Positions 27,795-34,781 are shown, counted from the first letter of the stretch. The stretch: DNA of 64,000 nt from Comamonas granuli NBRC 101663 (GCF_000739995.1 NZ_BBJX01000009.1:1-64000); one strand, 5' to 3'. Notes: generated by a model not told the origin, from the letters alone. A program made the numbers and translations.

Positions 27795-27826
27795 TAAAAA
27801 AGATTTTTATGTAGGATTAATAAGAA

Positions 27827-28372
27827 TTATATTGTTCCAATACCAAAAATGCTTAAAATCCAATCTCCCATCATTTTCGATTCTGAATTTGGACTCAATG
27901 CAAAACTGATAAGCGCTGACCATAGAAACAAAAAACCACCTGCAACAGTAAATTCAATTTTTCTGGCTTCATATAAATTTTTTCTGAAAGATTCGTTGGT
28001 TAGAAGCGAGATGTTATTGTGCATGCATTTTTTTTCAAGCCTGTCAATGGCACTAAACACTTTTAGTGTTGAGTAGTTGTTTGTTTCGTGCTCTATTATT
28101 AACCATTTTACAAATGCAATTTTTTTTGACCTTGCTAGTGAGCCGGGAAGCCATTCGGTAAATAGGAGAATTGCCATCAATGAGAAATATATAACCATCC
28201 CTTTATTGGATTCAATATAAAGTAAGGCCACTGTTAAGAGGATCCCTTGCAAGGTTATAAACATTGTTCGATTTCTTTCTTGCAAAGATTCCTCTGTATC
28301 CCATATGCTTAGATAATAGGCATATGGATCTCCTGCGATAACTTTGACATCTGCTGATTTGTTTTTTTTCAT
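27827..28372 (-). CDS. Cassette-encoded AT-rich hypothetical membrane protein
   Basis: Protein of 181 residues encoded by DNA of about one-third G+C, in strong contrast to the host. It has helices at about residues 38-53, 60-78 and 143-165, with a polar middle containing conserved-looking acidic and Lys-rich stretches. The membrane pattern (two helices, cytoplasmic segment, one C-terminal helix) and the length recall SLATT-like or other small effector proteins, but I do not recognise a family. The start is 9 nt from the cassette boundary. Composition indicates transfer from an AT-rich donor. Confidence 0.75.
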   Translation of the reverse strand: MKKNKSADVKVIAGDPYAYYLSIWDTEESLQERNRTMFITLQGILLTVALLYIESNKGMVIYFSLMAILLFTEWLPGSLARSKKIAFVKWLIIEHETNNYSTLKVFSAIDRLEKKCMHNNISLLTNESFRKNLYEARKIEFTVAGGFLFLWSALISFALSPNSESKMMGDWILSIFGIGTI

Positions 28373-28380
28373 ATTTAAAT

Positions 28381-28440
28381 GTCTAAGAATACGGTAAGCG
28401 ACTGGCCGTAGGCCAGTCCGCTTGACCAGTGGGTTAGGGC
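28381..28440 (-). other. attC site C (one degenerate core)
   Basis: About 60 bp. The left core GTCTAAG departs from RYYYAAC in its last base, the right core is GTTAGGG; the central stem GACTGGCC/GGCCAGTC is perfect around GTA. The altered core may block recombination at this boundary. Confidence 0.78.
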
Positions 28441-28883
28441 AATTTTAGTAAACGAGCCGAGTAACGCTGTACGCCCCACATGACTGCAAACGTGTCGCTT
28501 ACTTCGTACCAGCGCCCCTCGGGACGACCTGAACTGTGATTTGCACCCATGCAGGAGCATTCGCAGTCTGCGCCTATGGCGTTCCAGCACGCTGGAGCAC
28601 AAATCTCCTTTTCTCGGTAAAGCTGAATGACGTAGCAGGCACCGTACCTCGCAAATGATAAGCGAATGACTCGCTCAAACCACGCCTGTGGTACTTCCCA
28701 AGCTCCATTCTTTTTGTCCCAAGTCGGCTTATTCCTTTCGCCATTTCGGAGCCATGCCTTGTTGTCTGGCGCGTAAGGGAGGCGAACCAATAAGGGGGAA
28801 GGGCGTTGACGTTGAAACACCACAGGAAGTCGCGTCTGCTTCCAAAAGCGGTCGAATTCATGAATTTGCGAGTTAACCGACAT
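28434..28883 (-). CDS. Cassette-encoded hypothetical protein with Cys cluster
   Basis: Protein of 149 residues, soluble in appearance. A Cys-rich block C-x3-C-x8-C-x-C-x-C (in CAPACWNAIGADCECSCMG, then NH) sits near residues 95-115 and may bind a metal. The N-terminal part has basic and aromatic residues (WDKKNGAWEVPQAWF) like a small nucleic-acid or substrate binding domain. The start lies 3 nt after a GTTAGGG core, and the stop TAA lies within the core of attC C. No family is named with confidence. Confidence 0.72.
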   Translation of the reverse strand: MSVNSQIHEFDRFWKQTRLPVVFQRQRPSPLLVRLPYAPDNKAWLRNGERNKPTWDKKNGAWEVPQAWFERVIRLSFARYGACYVIQLYREKEICAPACWNAIGADCECSCMGANHSSGRPEGRWYEVSDTFAVMWGVQRYSARLLKLP

Positions 28884-28886
28884 TTT

Positions 28887-28947
28887 CCCTAACGCCTGAA
28901 TTAAGCCGCGCCGCGAAACGGCGTCGGCTTGAATGAATTGTTAGGGC
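28887..28947 (-). other. attC site D
   Basis: 61 bp with cores CCCTAAC and GTTAGGG and a long stem AAGCCG(C)GCCGC / GGCGTCGGCTT around GAAAC. The shape closely resembles attC sites of Xanthomonas and Pseudomonas integrons as I recall them. Confidence 0.9.
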
Positions 28948-29381
28948 TGATGCCCAGAAACCTTGGAGGTGGTGGCTTGCTGTGCGGCAACCACGGTGGC
29001 TTTGATCTGCTCACTCCCGAGCAAAGATTGGCGCTGATGATCAAGAATCTCCTTGAGGGCGGCAATCCGATAGCCAGCGGAATCTTCGGTGAGGCCCGTA
29101 GCAAGTGACTCAGCAACAGTCGCAAGACGCTCTGCAAAGGCTGCTTGGCTCTTCGCCTCCTCAAGAGAGACCTTTTGGGCTATGACCTCAGGCCTCGCTT
29201 GGATCAAGTTGATCGCGGCGTTGTTGATGTCGTTTTGCCATGAAAGCATCTTGTCCCTGATTTCGGCAAGTATGGAATCTGCGCGCTCTGCTTGCCGACT
29301 GGTGAGCCACCAAAAAACGACGGCGAGTATGAGACTGACTACGGATGCAATCGTCCCTACCAGATTGAGATTAACTGTCAT
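28941..29381 (-). CDS. Cassette-encoded membrane-anchored coiled-coil protein
   Basis: Protein of 146 residues: one N-terminal helix (about 5-27, VGTIASVVSLILAVVFWWL), then a long charged helical region with heptad character (residues 30-125). It looks like a membrane-anchored coiled coil facing the cytoplasm or periplasm. The start at 29381 is chosen because GGGG of the upstream attC core stands about 5 nt before it; a longer frame to 29480 would run back through attC E. The stop TAA is formed by the core of attC D. No family recognised. Confidence 0.72.
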   Translation of the reverse strand: MTVNLNLVGTIASVVSLILAVVFWWLTSRQAERADSILAEIRDKMLSWQNDINNAAINLIQARPEVIAQKVSLEEAKSQAAFAERLATVAESLATGLTEDSAGYRIAALKEILDHQRQSLLGSEQIKATVVAAQQATTSKVSGHQP

Positions 29382-29386
29382 ATCAG

Positions 29387-29455
29387 CCCCAACGTTTGAA
29401 AAGAGAGGCGCTGACCGGTTTGCCGGGCAGCATCCTCCCGATGGAAGGGTTAGGC
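29387..29455 (-). other. attC site E
   Basis: 69 bp, the longest of the set, with cores CCCCAAC and GTTAGGC. The stem GGCGCTGACCGG / CCGGGCAGCATCC is imperfect and carries the unpaired bases typical of attC. Confidence 0.75.
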
Positions 29456-29869
29456 TGCGCTGCGTCCATTCCGCGCCCAACGATCTTTGTAGTTGCCTCT
29501 GGCCAAAACGGGAACGACCGTTTCAATGATATCGGGGTCACCTTGTCCATCGAATGAGAACAGCCTATAGACAACTTGAAGGCGTGCTGCTCCATTCTGA
29601 ATCGACTCAAGTTCTGTTTGCCCTGATGCCCAGAACTCGTGGATCATGTGATCCATCCGATGGATACACGCATCGGTGTAAGAGTATTCGTTCAGTTCGA
29701 CAACTTCTCCTGATTCGAGCGTTAGAGAGCAGTCGAAGCGATTCAAGTAGGTCGACAACCGAAAGCCGGTACCTTTGCTGTGAATCATGAAATAGCTATG
29801 CAATCGCACGGACACCGACCAATCACGCGTCCGGTACAGCCTGATTGATGTGTCGGCGAGACGAATCAT
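29450..29869 (-). CDS. Cassette-encoded hypothetical protein
   Basis: Protein of 139 residues, no signal or membrane helix, beta-rich in appearance, with SVSVRLHSYFMIHSKGTGF in the N-terminal half and GDPDIIETVVPVLARGN near the end. The start is about 8 nt from a GTTAGGC core and the stop TAA lies in the core of attC E. Base composition is near 50% G+C. No family recognised; it could be an immunity-like or small enzyme-inhibitor protein, but nothing in the sequence shows that. Confidence 0.7.
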   Translation of the reverse strand: MIRLADTSIRLYRTRDWSVSVRLHSYFMIHSKGTGFRLSTYLNRFDCSLTLESGEVVELNEYSYTDACIHRMDHMIHEFWASGQTELESIQNGAARLQVVYRLFSFDGQGDPDIIETVVPVLARGNYKDRWARNGRSAA

Positions 29870-29876
29870 TTGTGTA

Positions 29877-29936
29877 GCCTAACGAACAAGGTAAGCCGGC
29901 CGCCGTAGGCGGATCGGCTTGACCGCAGGGTTAGAC
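29877..29936 (-). other. attC site F
   Basis: 60 bp with perfect cores GCCTAAC and GTTAGAC; stem AAGCCGGCCGCC / GGCGGATCGGCTT around GTA. Confidence 0.92.
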
Positions 29937-29946
29937 AAGCAAACTC

Positions 29947-30114
29947 TCATAGTTCACATTCGTTCGTTTCGTAGTCCCAGCGACCTCCGCGATCCAGGCA
30001 ACTGTCTATGGCAAAGAAGCGTGAAGCAAACATGAGTGCCCCCAGAACGACAGCAAGCAGTACGGCCACGCATAAAAGGCGCCAGTATCTTTGCTTCCGA
30101 ACGGTTATTTTCAT
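29947..30114 (-). CDS. Cassette-encoded 55-residue membrane protein
   Basis: A complete small gene between two attC sites. It encodes MKITVRKQRYWR, a single hydrophobic helix (about residues 13-31) and a short tail with two Cys (IDSCLDRGGRWDYE, then TNECEL). The tail would lie in the periplasm, where the two Cys could form a disulfide. The start is 4 nt after the AGG of the attC core (GTTAGGCATCATG), and the gene fills the cassette almost exactly. I recall similar small tails with a Cys-x-D-x-GG-x-W pattern in short hypothetical proteins of other bacteria. Confidence 0.75.
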   Translation of the reverse strand: MKITVRKQRYWRLLCVAVLLAVVLGALMFASRFFAIDSCLDRGGRWDYETNECEL

Positions 30115-30117
30115 GAT

Positions 30118-30177
30118 GCCTAACGGGCGAGGTAAGCCGACCGCCGAAGGCGGGTCGGCTTGACTGACCGGTTAGCC
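30118..30177 (-). other. attC site G
   Basis: 60 bp with cores GCCTAAC and GTTAGCC (one mismatch) and a near-perfect stem AAGCCGACCGCC / GGCGGGTCGGCTT around GAA. This is the attC nearest the intI remnant. Confidence 0.92.
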
Positions 30178-30224
30178 ACAGTGGCCAAACCGAGAATGCT
30201 GCGCAGACACATAGCGCTGCAAAA

Positions 30225-30421
30225 TTAACGACGAGGGAGATGTTCACATGCAATTCCATCATTATCAGCATCCAGATCTGAGCCTGGATTACTTTGATGC
30301 CATGCTTGAGCATCTTGTTGGTATGCGAAATCTGAGCAATCCGCATCATCACTTCCTCCACCACCGCAAGCGGTCAGTGTTATTGCGATAAAAATAAAAA
30401 AACTTGTTTTGCGTATTTCAT
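30225..30421 (-). pseudogene. Excalibur-type calcium-binding lipoprotein, frameshifted cassette gene
   Basis: From the ATG at 30421 (GGAG 5 nt upstream) the frame begins MKYAKQVF and then hits a stop within a T7-A-T5 tract. One base more in the tract would give a lipoprotein signal with lipobox LTAC followed by [13 protein letters not shown], an Asp-rich loop [11 protein letters not shown] and a TAA at 30225. D-x-D-x-D-G-x-x-C-E is the Excalibur motif. The total of 197 bp is exactly one less than 66 codons, so a single deletion explains it. It may be a true inactivation, a slippery phase-variable tract, or a sequencing error. Confidence 0.75.
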
Positions 30422-30438
30422 AACACTCCGGGATAAAA

Positions 30439-30559
30439 GGATAACTAGAAATAGACGACCAGCATGCTAGCCGGATTGATCCGCCAAGACAAGGTCATGG
30501 AGTCTATCCCCAGGAAAACCCCGACAGACGCATGAATAGGCAAAACTGAAATTTCGCGG
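30439..30559. other. Probable attI region and intI promoter area
   Basis: The spacer between the first cassette and the intI remnant must hold attI if the layout is canonical. The candidate junction is GGATAAC at 30439-30445 (GTTATCC on the minus strand), which fits the core only partly. No cassette promoter could be recognised. Confidence 0.4.
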
Positions 30560-31016
30560 ATGGTACCGGATGAAACCGCCCCGCCTGCTCCCCCATACCG
30601 GCCGCCCAAGCTGCTGGAGAGCATGAGCATTCATTTGCGCACGCGCCATGACAGTATTCGCACCGAAGAGGCGTATATAGATTGGGCGCGGCGTTTATTC
30701 TGTTTCATCACAAGCGCCATCCGCGTGATATGGGCGCCAGGAAGTGGAGGCGTTTTTGAGCCATCTTGCCGTCGATCGCCAGGTGGCTGCATCGACCCAG
30801 AATCAGGCCAAGTCAGCGATTTTGTATTTGTACAAGCAGGTGCTGGGCATGGAATTGCCCTGGCTCAATGAAGTGATCCAGGCCAAGCGTCCTCGGCGTC
30901 TGCCGGTGGTGCTCACGCCGTCGGAGGTACGCGAACTCCTCATGCACATGGAGGGCACTGCGGGCTTGGTCGCCCAATTGCTCTACGGCACGGGCCTAGG
31001 CTTAATGAGCGCCGGG
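30560..31016 (+). pseudogene. intI: Integron integrase intI, frameshifted and truncated
   Basis: Starting at ATG 30560 the protein begins with the IntI-like PPYRPPKLLESM and IRTEEAYIDWARR. A lost base near 30691-30693 and another near 30737-30741 shift the frame twice. Between them the family sequence FILFHHKRHPRDMG is readable, and after them come EVEAFLSHLAVDRQVAAST, LPVVLTPSEV and AQLLYGTG. Similarity stops about residue 150, so the catalytic C-terminal half (second Arg, His and the Tyr nucleophile) is missing. The first catalytic Arg, expected right after YGTGL/M, is Gly. The enzyme cannot be functional. Confidence 0.9.
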
Positions 31017-31112
31017 CTTGCGGCGCAAGAACCCCTGTATCCATGCCCGCCGCTGCCCCCGGTCCTCGAAAAGGGCTGGCAAAGCTGAGCGGCACGTACC
31101 GGAAATATGGAA

Positions 31113-31146
31113 TAAAAAAACGCCCGCAGCGTATACGCAGCGGGCG
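31113..31146 (-). terminator. Terminator of the small heat-shock gene
   Basis: Stem CGCCCGCAGCG / CGCAGCGGGCG with one mismatch around TATA, followed on the minus strand by TTTTTTTATT. It lies downstream of the gene at 31187. Confidence 0.85.
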
Positions 31147-31174
31147 CTAGCAGCTATCGAAAAAATAGCTGGCG
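31115..31174. repeat. Dispersed intergenic repeat, terminator-like copy 8
   Basis: The terminator hairpin is followed by GCTAGCAGCTATCGAAAAAATAGCT, the end typical of the repeat family, with the same order as the element at 15543. Confidence 0.55.
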
Positions 31175-31186
31175 GTGCGGGGGGCC

Positions 31187-31570
31187 TCAATGCACCGTCA
31201 ACTCCACGGCGCGCGCGCCGGGGGCCTGGCGGGCCAGGGAGAGGGTGAGCACGCCGTGCTCCAGCTTGGCCGAGCTGGCGGCGGCGTCGATGGGCGCGGG
31301 CAGCTCCCAGGCGCGGTGCACCCGGCGCGGCGCGCCCTCCTTGCTGCGCACCCGCACGCGCGGGCCGTTGATGGTGATGTCGAGCTGCTCGCGCGTCAGG
31401 CCGGGCACGTCCAGTTGCAGCGTGGTCGCCTTGTCGTCCTGCGTGACCTGTACGCCCGCGGCGGGCTGGGGCTGGCCTTCATGCAGGCGGCTGTGCAGCC
31501 AGCGCCGCAGGGCGGCATTGCGGGCCATTCCGGCCCAGGTGGCGTAAGGCATGACGGCGGTAGGGATCAT
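31187..31570 (-). CDS. Hsp20 / alpha-crystallin family small heat-shock protein
   Basis: Small heat-shock protein of 127 residues. The alpha-crystallin domain runs from about residue 38 to 125; the conserved end LEHGVLTLSLAR with the downstream Glu and hydrophobic tail fits the family. The N-terminal region (MIPTAVMPYATWAGMARNAALRR) is short. It acts as an ATP-independent holdase. It has its own terminator, so it is probably monocistronic, and it lies at the edge of the integron. Confidence 0.9.
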   Translation of the reverse strand: MIPTAVMPYATWAGMARNAALRRWLHSRLHEGQPQPAAGVQVTQDDKATTLQLDVPGLTREQLDITINGPRVRVRSKEGAPRRVHRAWELPAPIDAAASSAKLEHGVLTLSLARQAPGARAVELTVH

Positions 31571-31660
31571 CAGGGTTACTCCTTATACTGCGCGGCCGGG
31601 GGATGTGCCGCATGCCCCTGCAGATAGGCATGTGCCTGTGGTTTTCAAGAAAGCAATCCG

Positions 31661-32998
31661 ATGAATGTTTTTCGCTCCCTGCGCTTGAGATTCCTGCCCT
31701 GCGCCCCATGGCGCGCGCTGTGCCTGGCCGCAGCGGCCGCCCTGGCCGGGCCGGGCGCACAAGCGCAGACGGCGGGCGCGCCCAGCGCCGCCACCCCGGC
31801 GGCAGCGCCGGTCAAGCTGGCGCTCATCGAGAGCCTCTCGGGCCCCTTCGCCAATACGGGCGAGGCGGTGTTTCGCAACATCTTCTGGGCCGTGGAGCGC
31901 GTGAACGCGCGTGGCGGCGTGCTGCTGCCGGCCGCCCAGGGCGGCGCGCGCGCGCTGCAGGTGCAGCGCTACGACAGCAAGGGCCAGAACGAGGAGGCGC
32001 TCTCGGCGCTGCGCGCGGCCATCGACGACGGTGCGCGCGTCGTCATGCAGGGCAACTCCTCGGCCACGGCGGCGGTGCTGCTCGACGCCATCAACAAGCA
32101 CAACGAGCGCGAGCCCGGCAAGCGCGTGCTGTTCCTCAACTATTCGGCGGTGGACCCCATCCTGACCAACGAGAAGTGCAGCTTCTGGCACTTCCGCTTC
32201 GATGCGCACGCCGACATGCGCATGGCCGCGCTCATGGACGTGCTGCAGAGCGACAAGGCGCTCAAGAGCGTCTACCTCATCGGCCAGGACTACAGCTTCG
32301 GCCAGGCCGTGCTGCGCGAGGCGAAGAAGCAGCTCGCCGCGCAGCGCCCGGACGTGGCCATCGTGGGCGACGAGCTGCACCCCGTGGGCCGGGTGAAGGA
32401 CTTTGCCCCCTACGCGGTGAAGATCAAGGCCAGCGGCGCGCAGGCGGTGATCACCGGCAACTGGGGCAATGACCTCACGCTGCTCGTCAAGGCCGCGCGC
32501 GAGGTGGGCTACGGCGGCAGCTTCTACACCTTCTACGGCAACGCCCTCGGGGCGCCCGCCGCCATCGGCGACGCGGGCATCGGCAAGGTGGTGGCCGTGG
32601 CCGACTGGCTGCCCAACGTGCCCGCCGCGCAGAGCGAGGCGTTCTACCAGTCCTTCCGCGAGCGCTTCCCCCGGCCGCAGGACGACTACGTGCACATGCG
32701 CATGCAGCTCATGGTCGAGGCGCTGGCCCAGTCCATCGAGGGCGCGGGCAGCCTGGAGGCCGCCGCCGTGGCGCGCCAGATGGAGAAGGCGCGCGTGCAA
32801 CTGGCCGGGCGCAGCGGCAGCATGCGCGCGGCCGACCACCAGTTCCAGCAGCCGCTGGTGGTGGGCGTGATGGACAAGCAGGGCGCGCCGGGCGTGAAGT
32901 TCGACGTCGAGGGCTCGGGCTACGGCTTCCGCGTGGTGCGCGACATCCCCGCCGCCAAGGCGCAAATGCCCACCACCTGCCAGATGCAGCGTTACTGA
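31661..32998 (+). CDS. ABC transporter periplasmic binding protein (branched-chain type)
   Basis: Type I periplasmic binding protein of 445 residues with a signal peptide cut near residue 35 (AQAQ). The mature protein begins VKLALIESLSGPFANTGE and includes the pattern YDSKGQNEEALSALR typical of this group, with Cys residues in KCSFWHF and TTCQMQ. The longer length and the C-terminal block suggest an aromatic-acid or related ligand, but this is a guess. No channel genes adjoin. It is divergent from the small heat-shock gene. Confidence 0.87.
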   Translation: MNVFRSLRLRFLPCAPWRALCLAAAAALAGPGAQAQTAGAPSAATPAAAPVKLALIESLSGPFANTGEAVFRNIFWAVERVNARGGVLLPAAQGGARALQVQRYDSKGQNEEALSALRAAIDDGARVVMQGNSSATAAVLLDAINKHNEREPGKRVLFLNYSAVDPILTNEKCSFWHFRFDAHADMRMAALMDVLQSDKALKSVYLIGQDYSFGQAVLREAKKQLAAQRPDVAIVGDELHPVGRVKDFAPYAVKIKASGAQAVITGNWGNDLTLLVKAAREVGYGGSFYTFYGNALGAPAAIGDAGIGKVVAVADWLPNVPAAQSEAFYQSFRERFPRPQDDYVHMRMQLMVEALAQSIEGAGSLEAAAVARQMEKARVQLAGRSGSMRAADHQFQQPLVVGVMDKQGAPGVKFDVEGSGYGFRVVRDIPAAKAQMPTTCQMQRY

Positions 32999-33017
32999 GG
33001 GCCGCAGGCTGCCGGCC

Positions 33018-33758
33018 TCAAGCCAGCAGCGTGACCGTGCGCAACGGCCGCAGCACGCTGCTGGGCGTCATGCCGAAGGTGTTGCGGAACTGCCGGCTGA
33101 AGTGGGAGCCGTCGGTGAAGGCGCCTTCCAGGGCGGCGTCGGTCAGCCGCTGGTGCGCGGCCAGCGCGCCGATGGCGGCGCGCAACTGGCACCACACCTT
33201 GTAGCGGCGAAAGCTCACGCCGGCGTGCTCGCTGAACAGGTGGTTGAAGCGCGAGGCCGACAGGTGCAGCCGGGCCGCGGCGCTGGTGCGGCTCACGCCA
33301 TCGCCGGCATGCAGCCGCAGCGCCTGCAGGGCGTTTTGCACGCGCGGCTCCATGGCGCAGGGCGGCGGCAGGGGGCGGGTCAGCAGGGCGTCGAGGTCGA
33401 AATGGCGCAGCCGGTCGTGGGTGAGGCTGCGCTGGCGCACCTTGGGGCAGGGCTCCCACAGCACGCCGCCGTTCTGGGCCAGCCAGGCCGTCAGGGCGCG
33501 GGCCGGGGGCGCATCGGGCTCCAGGTAGATCAGCGCCACGCACTCGCCCTGCGGGTCCAGGAGGTGCTCCACGCCTGCCGCCACCACGGCGCTGCTGGCC
33601 GTGTGCGTGGTGGTGTGGCCGTGCTGCGCCCGGTGCAGCGCAAAGCGGCCGGACAGTCCCAGCAGCAGCACCGGGCAGGGGTGGCAATGCATGCCCGTGG
33701 CGGGCAGCTCGCCCAGATACAGGGCCCGGTCGCGGGCCATCACCAGTTCATTCTTCAT
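33018..33758 (-). CDS. AraC-family transcriptional regulator
   Basis: Regulator of 246 residues: an N-terminal cupin-like domain (HCHPCPVLLLGLSGRFALH near residue 25, a possible metal or ligand site) and the C-terminal pair of helix-turn-helix motifs (RLHLSASRFNHLFSEHAGVSFRRYK and ALEGAFTDGSHFSRQFRNTFG). The start at 33758 begins at MKNELVMARD. A further ATG at 33815 would add 19 residues and nearly touch the divergent hydrolase gene. It may control that hydrolase. Confidence 0.85.
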   Translation of the reverse strand: MKNELVMARDRALYLGELPATGMHCHPCPVLLLGLSGRFALHRAQHGHTTTHTASSAVVAAGVEHLLDPQGECVALIYLEPDAPPARALTAWLAQNGGVLWEPCPKVRQRSLTHDRLRHFDLDALLTRPLPPPCAMEPRVQNALQALRLHAGDGVSRTSAAARLHLSASRFNHLFSEHAGVSFRRYKVWCQLRAAIGALAAHQRLTDAALEGAFTDGSHFSRQFRNTFGMTPSSVLRPLRTVTLLA

Positions 33759-33836
33759 GGACGCAGCCCAAACGTACCAGCACGCCGCCCGCGGGTCCGG
33801 CAGCATGTGCGGCATTTTGCATTGCAGGAGATTGTC

Positions 33837-34781
33837 GTGCGCATGCGCTCATTTTTCAGACCCTGGCCTTTGGCTCTCATCTTGGCCGTGCTCGCCGGCG
33901 GCGCCTGGTACGGCCTGCCCGCCCAGGTGGCGCCGTGGCTGGTGGCGGCGAACCGCCACAGTGCCGGCCTGCACGCCGCCGTGGTCGATACCGGCACGCA
34001 CCGCGTGCACTACCTGCAGCGCGGCAGCGGGCCGGTCGTCGTGCTGCTGCACGGCATTTTTGCGGAGAAAGACCACTGGGTGGACTTTGCCCGCGCCTTT
34101 CCCGAGGGCTACCGCCTGATCATTCCCGACCTGCCGGGCTTCGGGCAGACGGGGCGCGACCCCGCACGGCCCTACGACTACGCCGCGCAACGGGCGTACC
34201 TGCAGGCGTTTCTGGATGCGCTGGACGTGCAGCAGGCGCACATCGCCGGCAGCTCCATGGGGGCGACCCTGGGGGCCCTGCTGGCGCTGCACGCGCCGCA
34301 GCGCGTGCGCAGCCTGGCCTTCATCGGCGCCCCGCACGGCCTGCGCAGCGCCCAGGCCAGCGACATGGACCGCGCCATCGACGCCGGGCGCGCGCCCTTG
34401 GTGCCGCAGGATGCCGCCCAGTTCGAGGCCATGCTCGACCTGGTGTTTGCGCAGCGCCCGTTTCTGCCGTACCCGGTGCGCGCCCAGGCCCAGGCGCAGG
34501 CCCTGGCCCAGGCGGCCTCCGACCAGCGGGTGTGGGGGGCGCAATTGCGCGACCGCTACCTGCTCGATGGCGTGCTTGCGCGGCTGCAGACGCCGCTGCT
34601 GGCGCTGTGGGGTGGGCAGGACCGCGTCTTCCACGTCTCCGGCGCGGCCCGGCTGCGCGAGCTGCTGCCGGCGGCGCAGCTCCAGGTGCTGGGAGAGGCC
34701 GGGCATTTGCCCATGATGGAGGCGCCGGCCTCCAGCGCCCAGGCCTACGCGGCATTTCTGGCGCTGCAGCCGGCTCCCTGA
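33837..34781 (+). CDS. Alpha/beta hydrolase with N-terminal membrane anchor
   Basis: Protein of 314 residues: one hydrophobic segment near the start (about 10-28), then an alpha/beta-hydrolase domain. Catalytic features are HGIF near residue 78, the nucleophile in GSSMGA near 138, an acidic residue in GGQDRVF near 262, and His in GEAGHLPMME near 290. AGGAG at 33826-33830 lies 6 nt before GTG 33837 but 12 nt before ATG 33843, so GTG is the preferred start. The pair of motifs and the anchor resemble lipases or esterases of the LipS type; substrate unknown. Confidence 0.8.
   Translation: MRMRSFFRPWPLALILAVLAGGAWYGLPAQVAPWLVAANRHSAGLHAAVVDTGTHRVHYLQRGSGPVVVLLHGIFAEKDHWVDFARAFPEGYRLIIPDLPGFGQTGRDPARPYDYAAQRAYLQAFLDALDVQQAHIAGSSMGATLGALLALHAPQRVRSLAFIGAPHGLRSAQASDMDRAIDAGRAPLVPQDAAQFEAMLDLVFAQRPFLPYPVRAQAQAQALAQAASDQRVWGAQLRDRYLLDGVLARLQTPLLALWGGQDRVFHVSGAARLRELLPAAQLQVLGEAGHLPMMEAPASSAQAYAAFLALQPAP

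Larger units (their letters stand above)
26771..31016 (-). mobile_element. Degenerate sedentary integron: cassette array with seven attC sites and a broken intI
   Basis: An array of cassette genes on the minus strand, each followed by a 57-69 bp imperfect palindrome bounded by RYYYAAC- and GTTRRRY-like cores, runs leftward from a divergent intI remnant at 30560. This is the classical integron layout (intI, attI, cassettes read away from intI). The base composition is far lower in G+C than the flanks. Since the integrase is inactivated and the last cassette lacks a visible attC, the element should no longer move cassettes unless another integrase acts on it. Confidence 0.88.

Noticed and set aside
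28901..29164. An 87-codon minus-strand frame ending NSFKPTPFRGAA
   Set aside because: That ending is simply translation of the attC stem. Such frames appear wherever an attC of this type lies, and the frame overlaps the coiled-coil gene out of register.
29954..30364. A 136-codon minus-strand frame over attC G and two cassettes
   Set aside because: It runs through an attC site, crosses the 55-residue gene in another frame, and covers only an off-frame part of the lipoprotein gene.
31002..31190. Possible insertion-sequence remnant between intI and the heat-shock terminator
   Set aside because: No inverted repeats, no transposase similarity and no target duplication can be seen; the source of the sequence after the intI break is unknown.
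33759..33815. Longer start of the AraC-type regulator at 33815
   Set aside because: The extra 19 residues do not resemble the family and would leave only 21 bp to the divergent hydrolase start.
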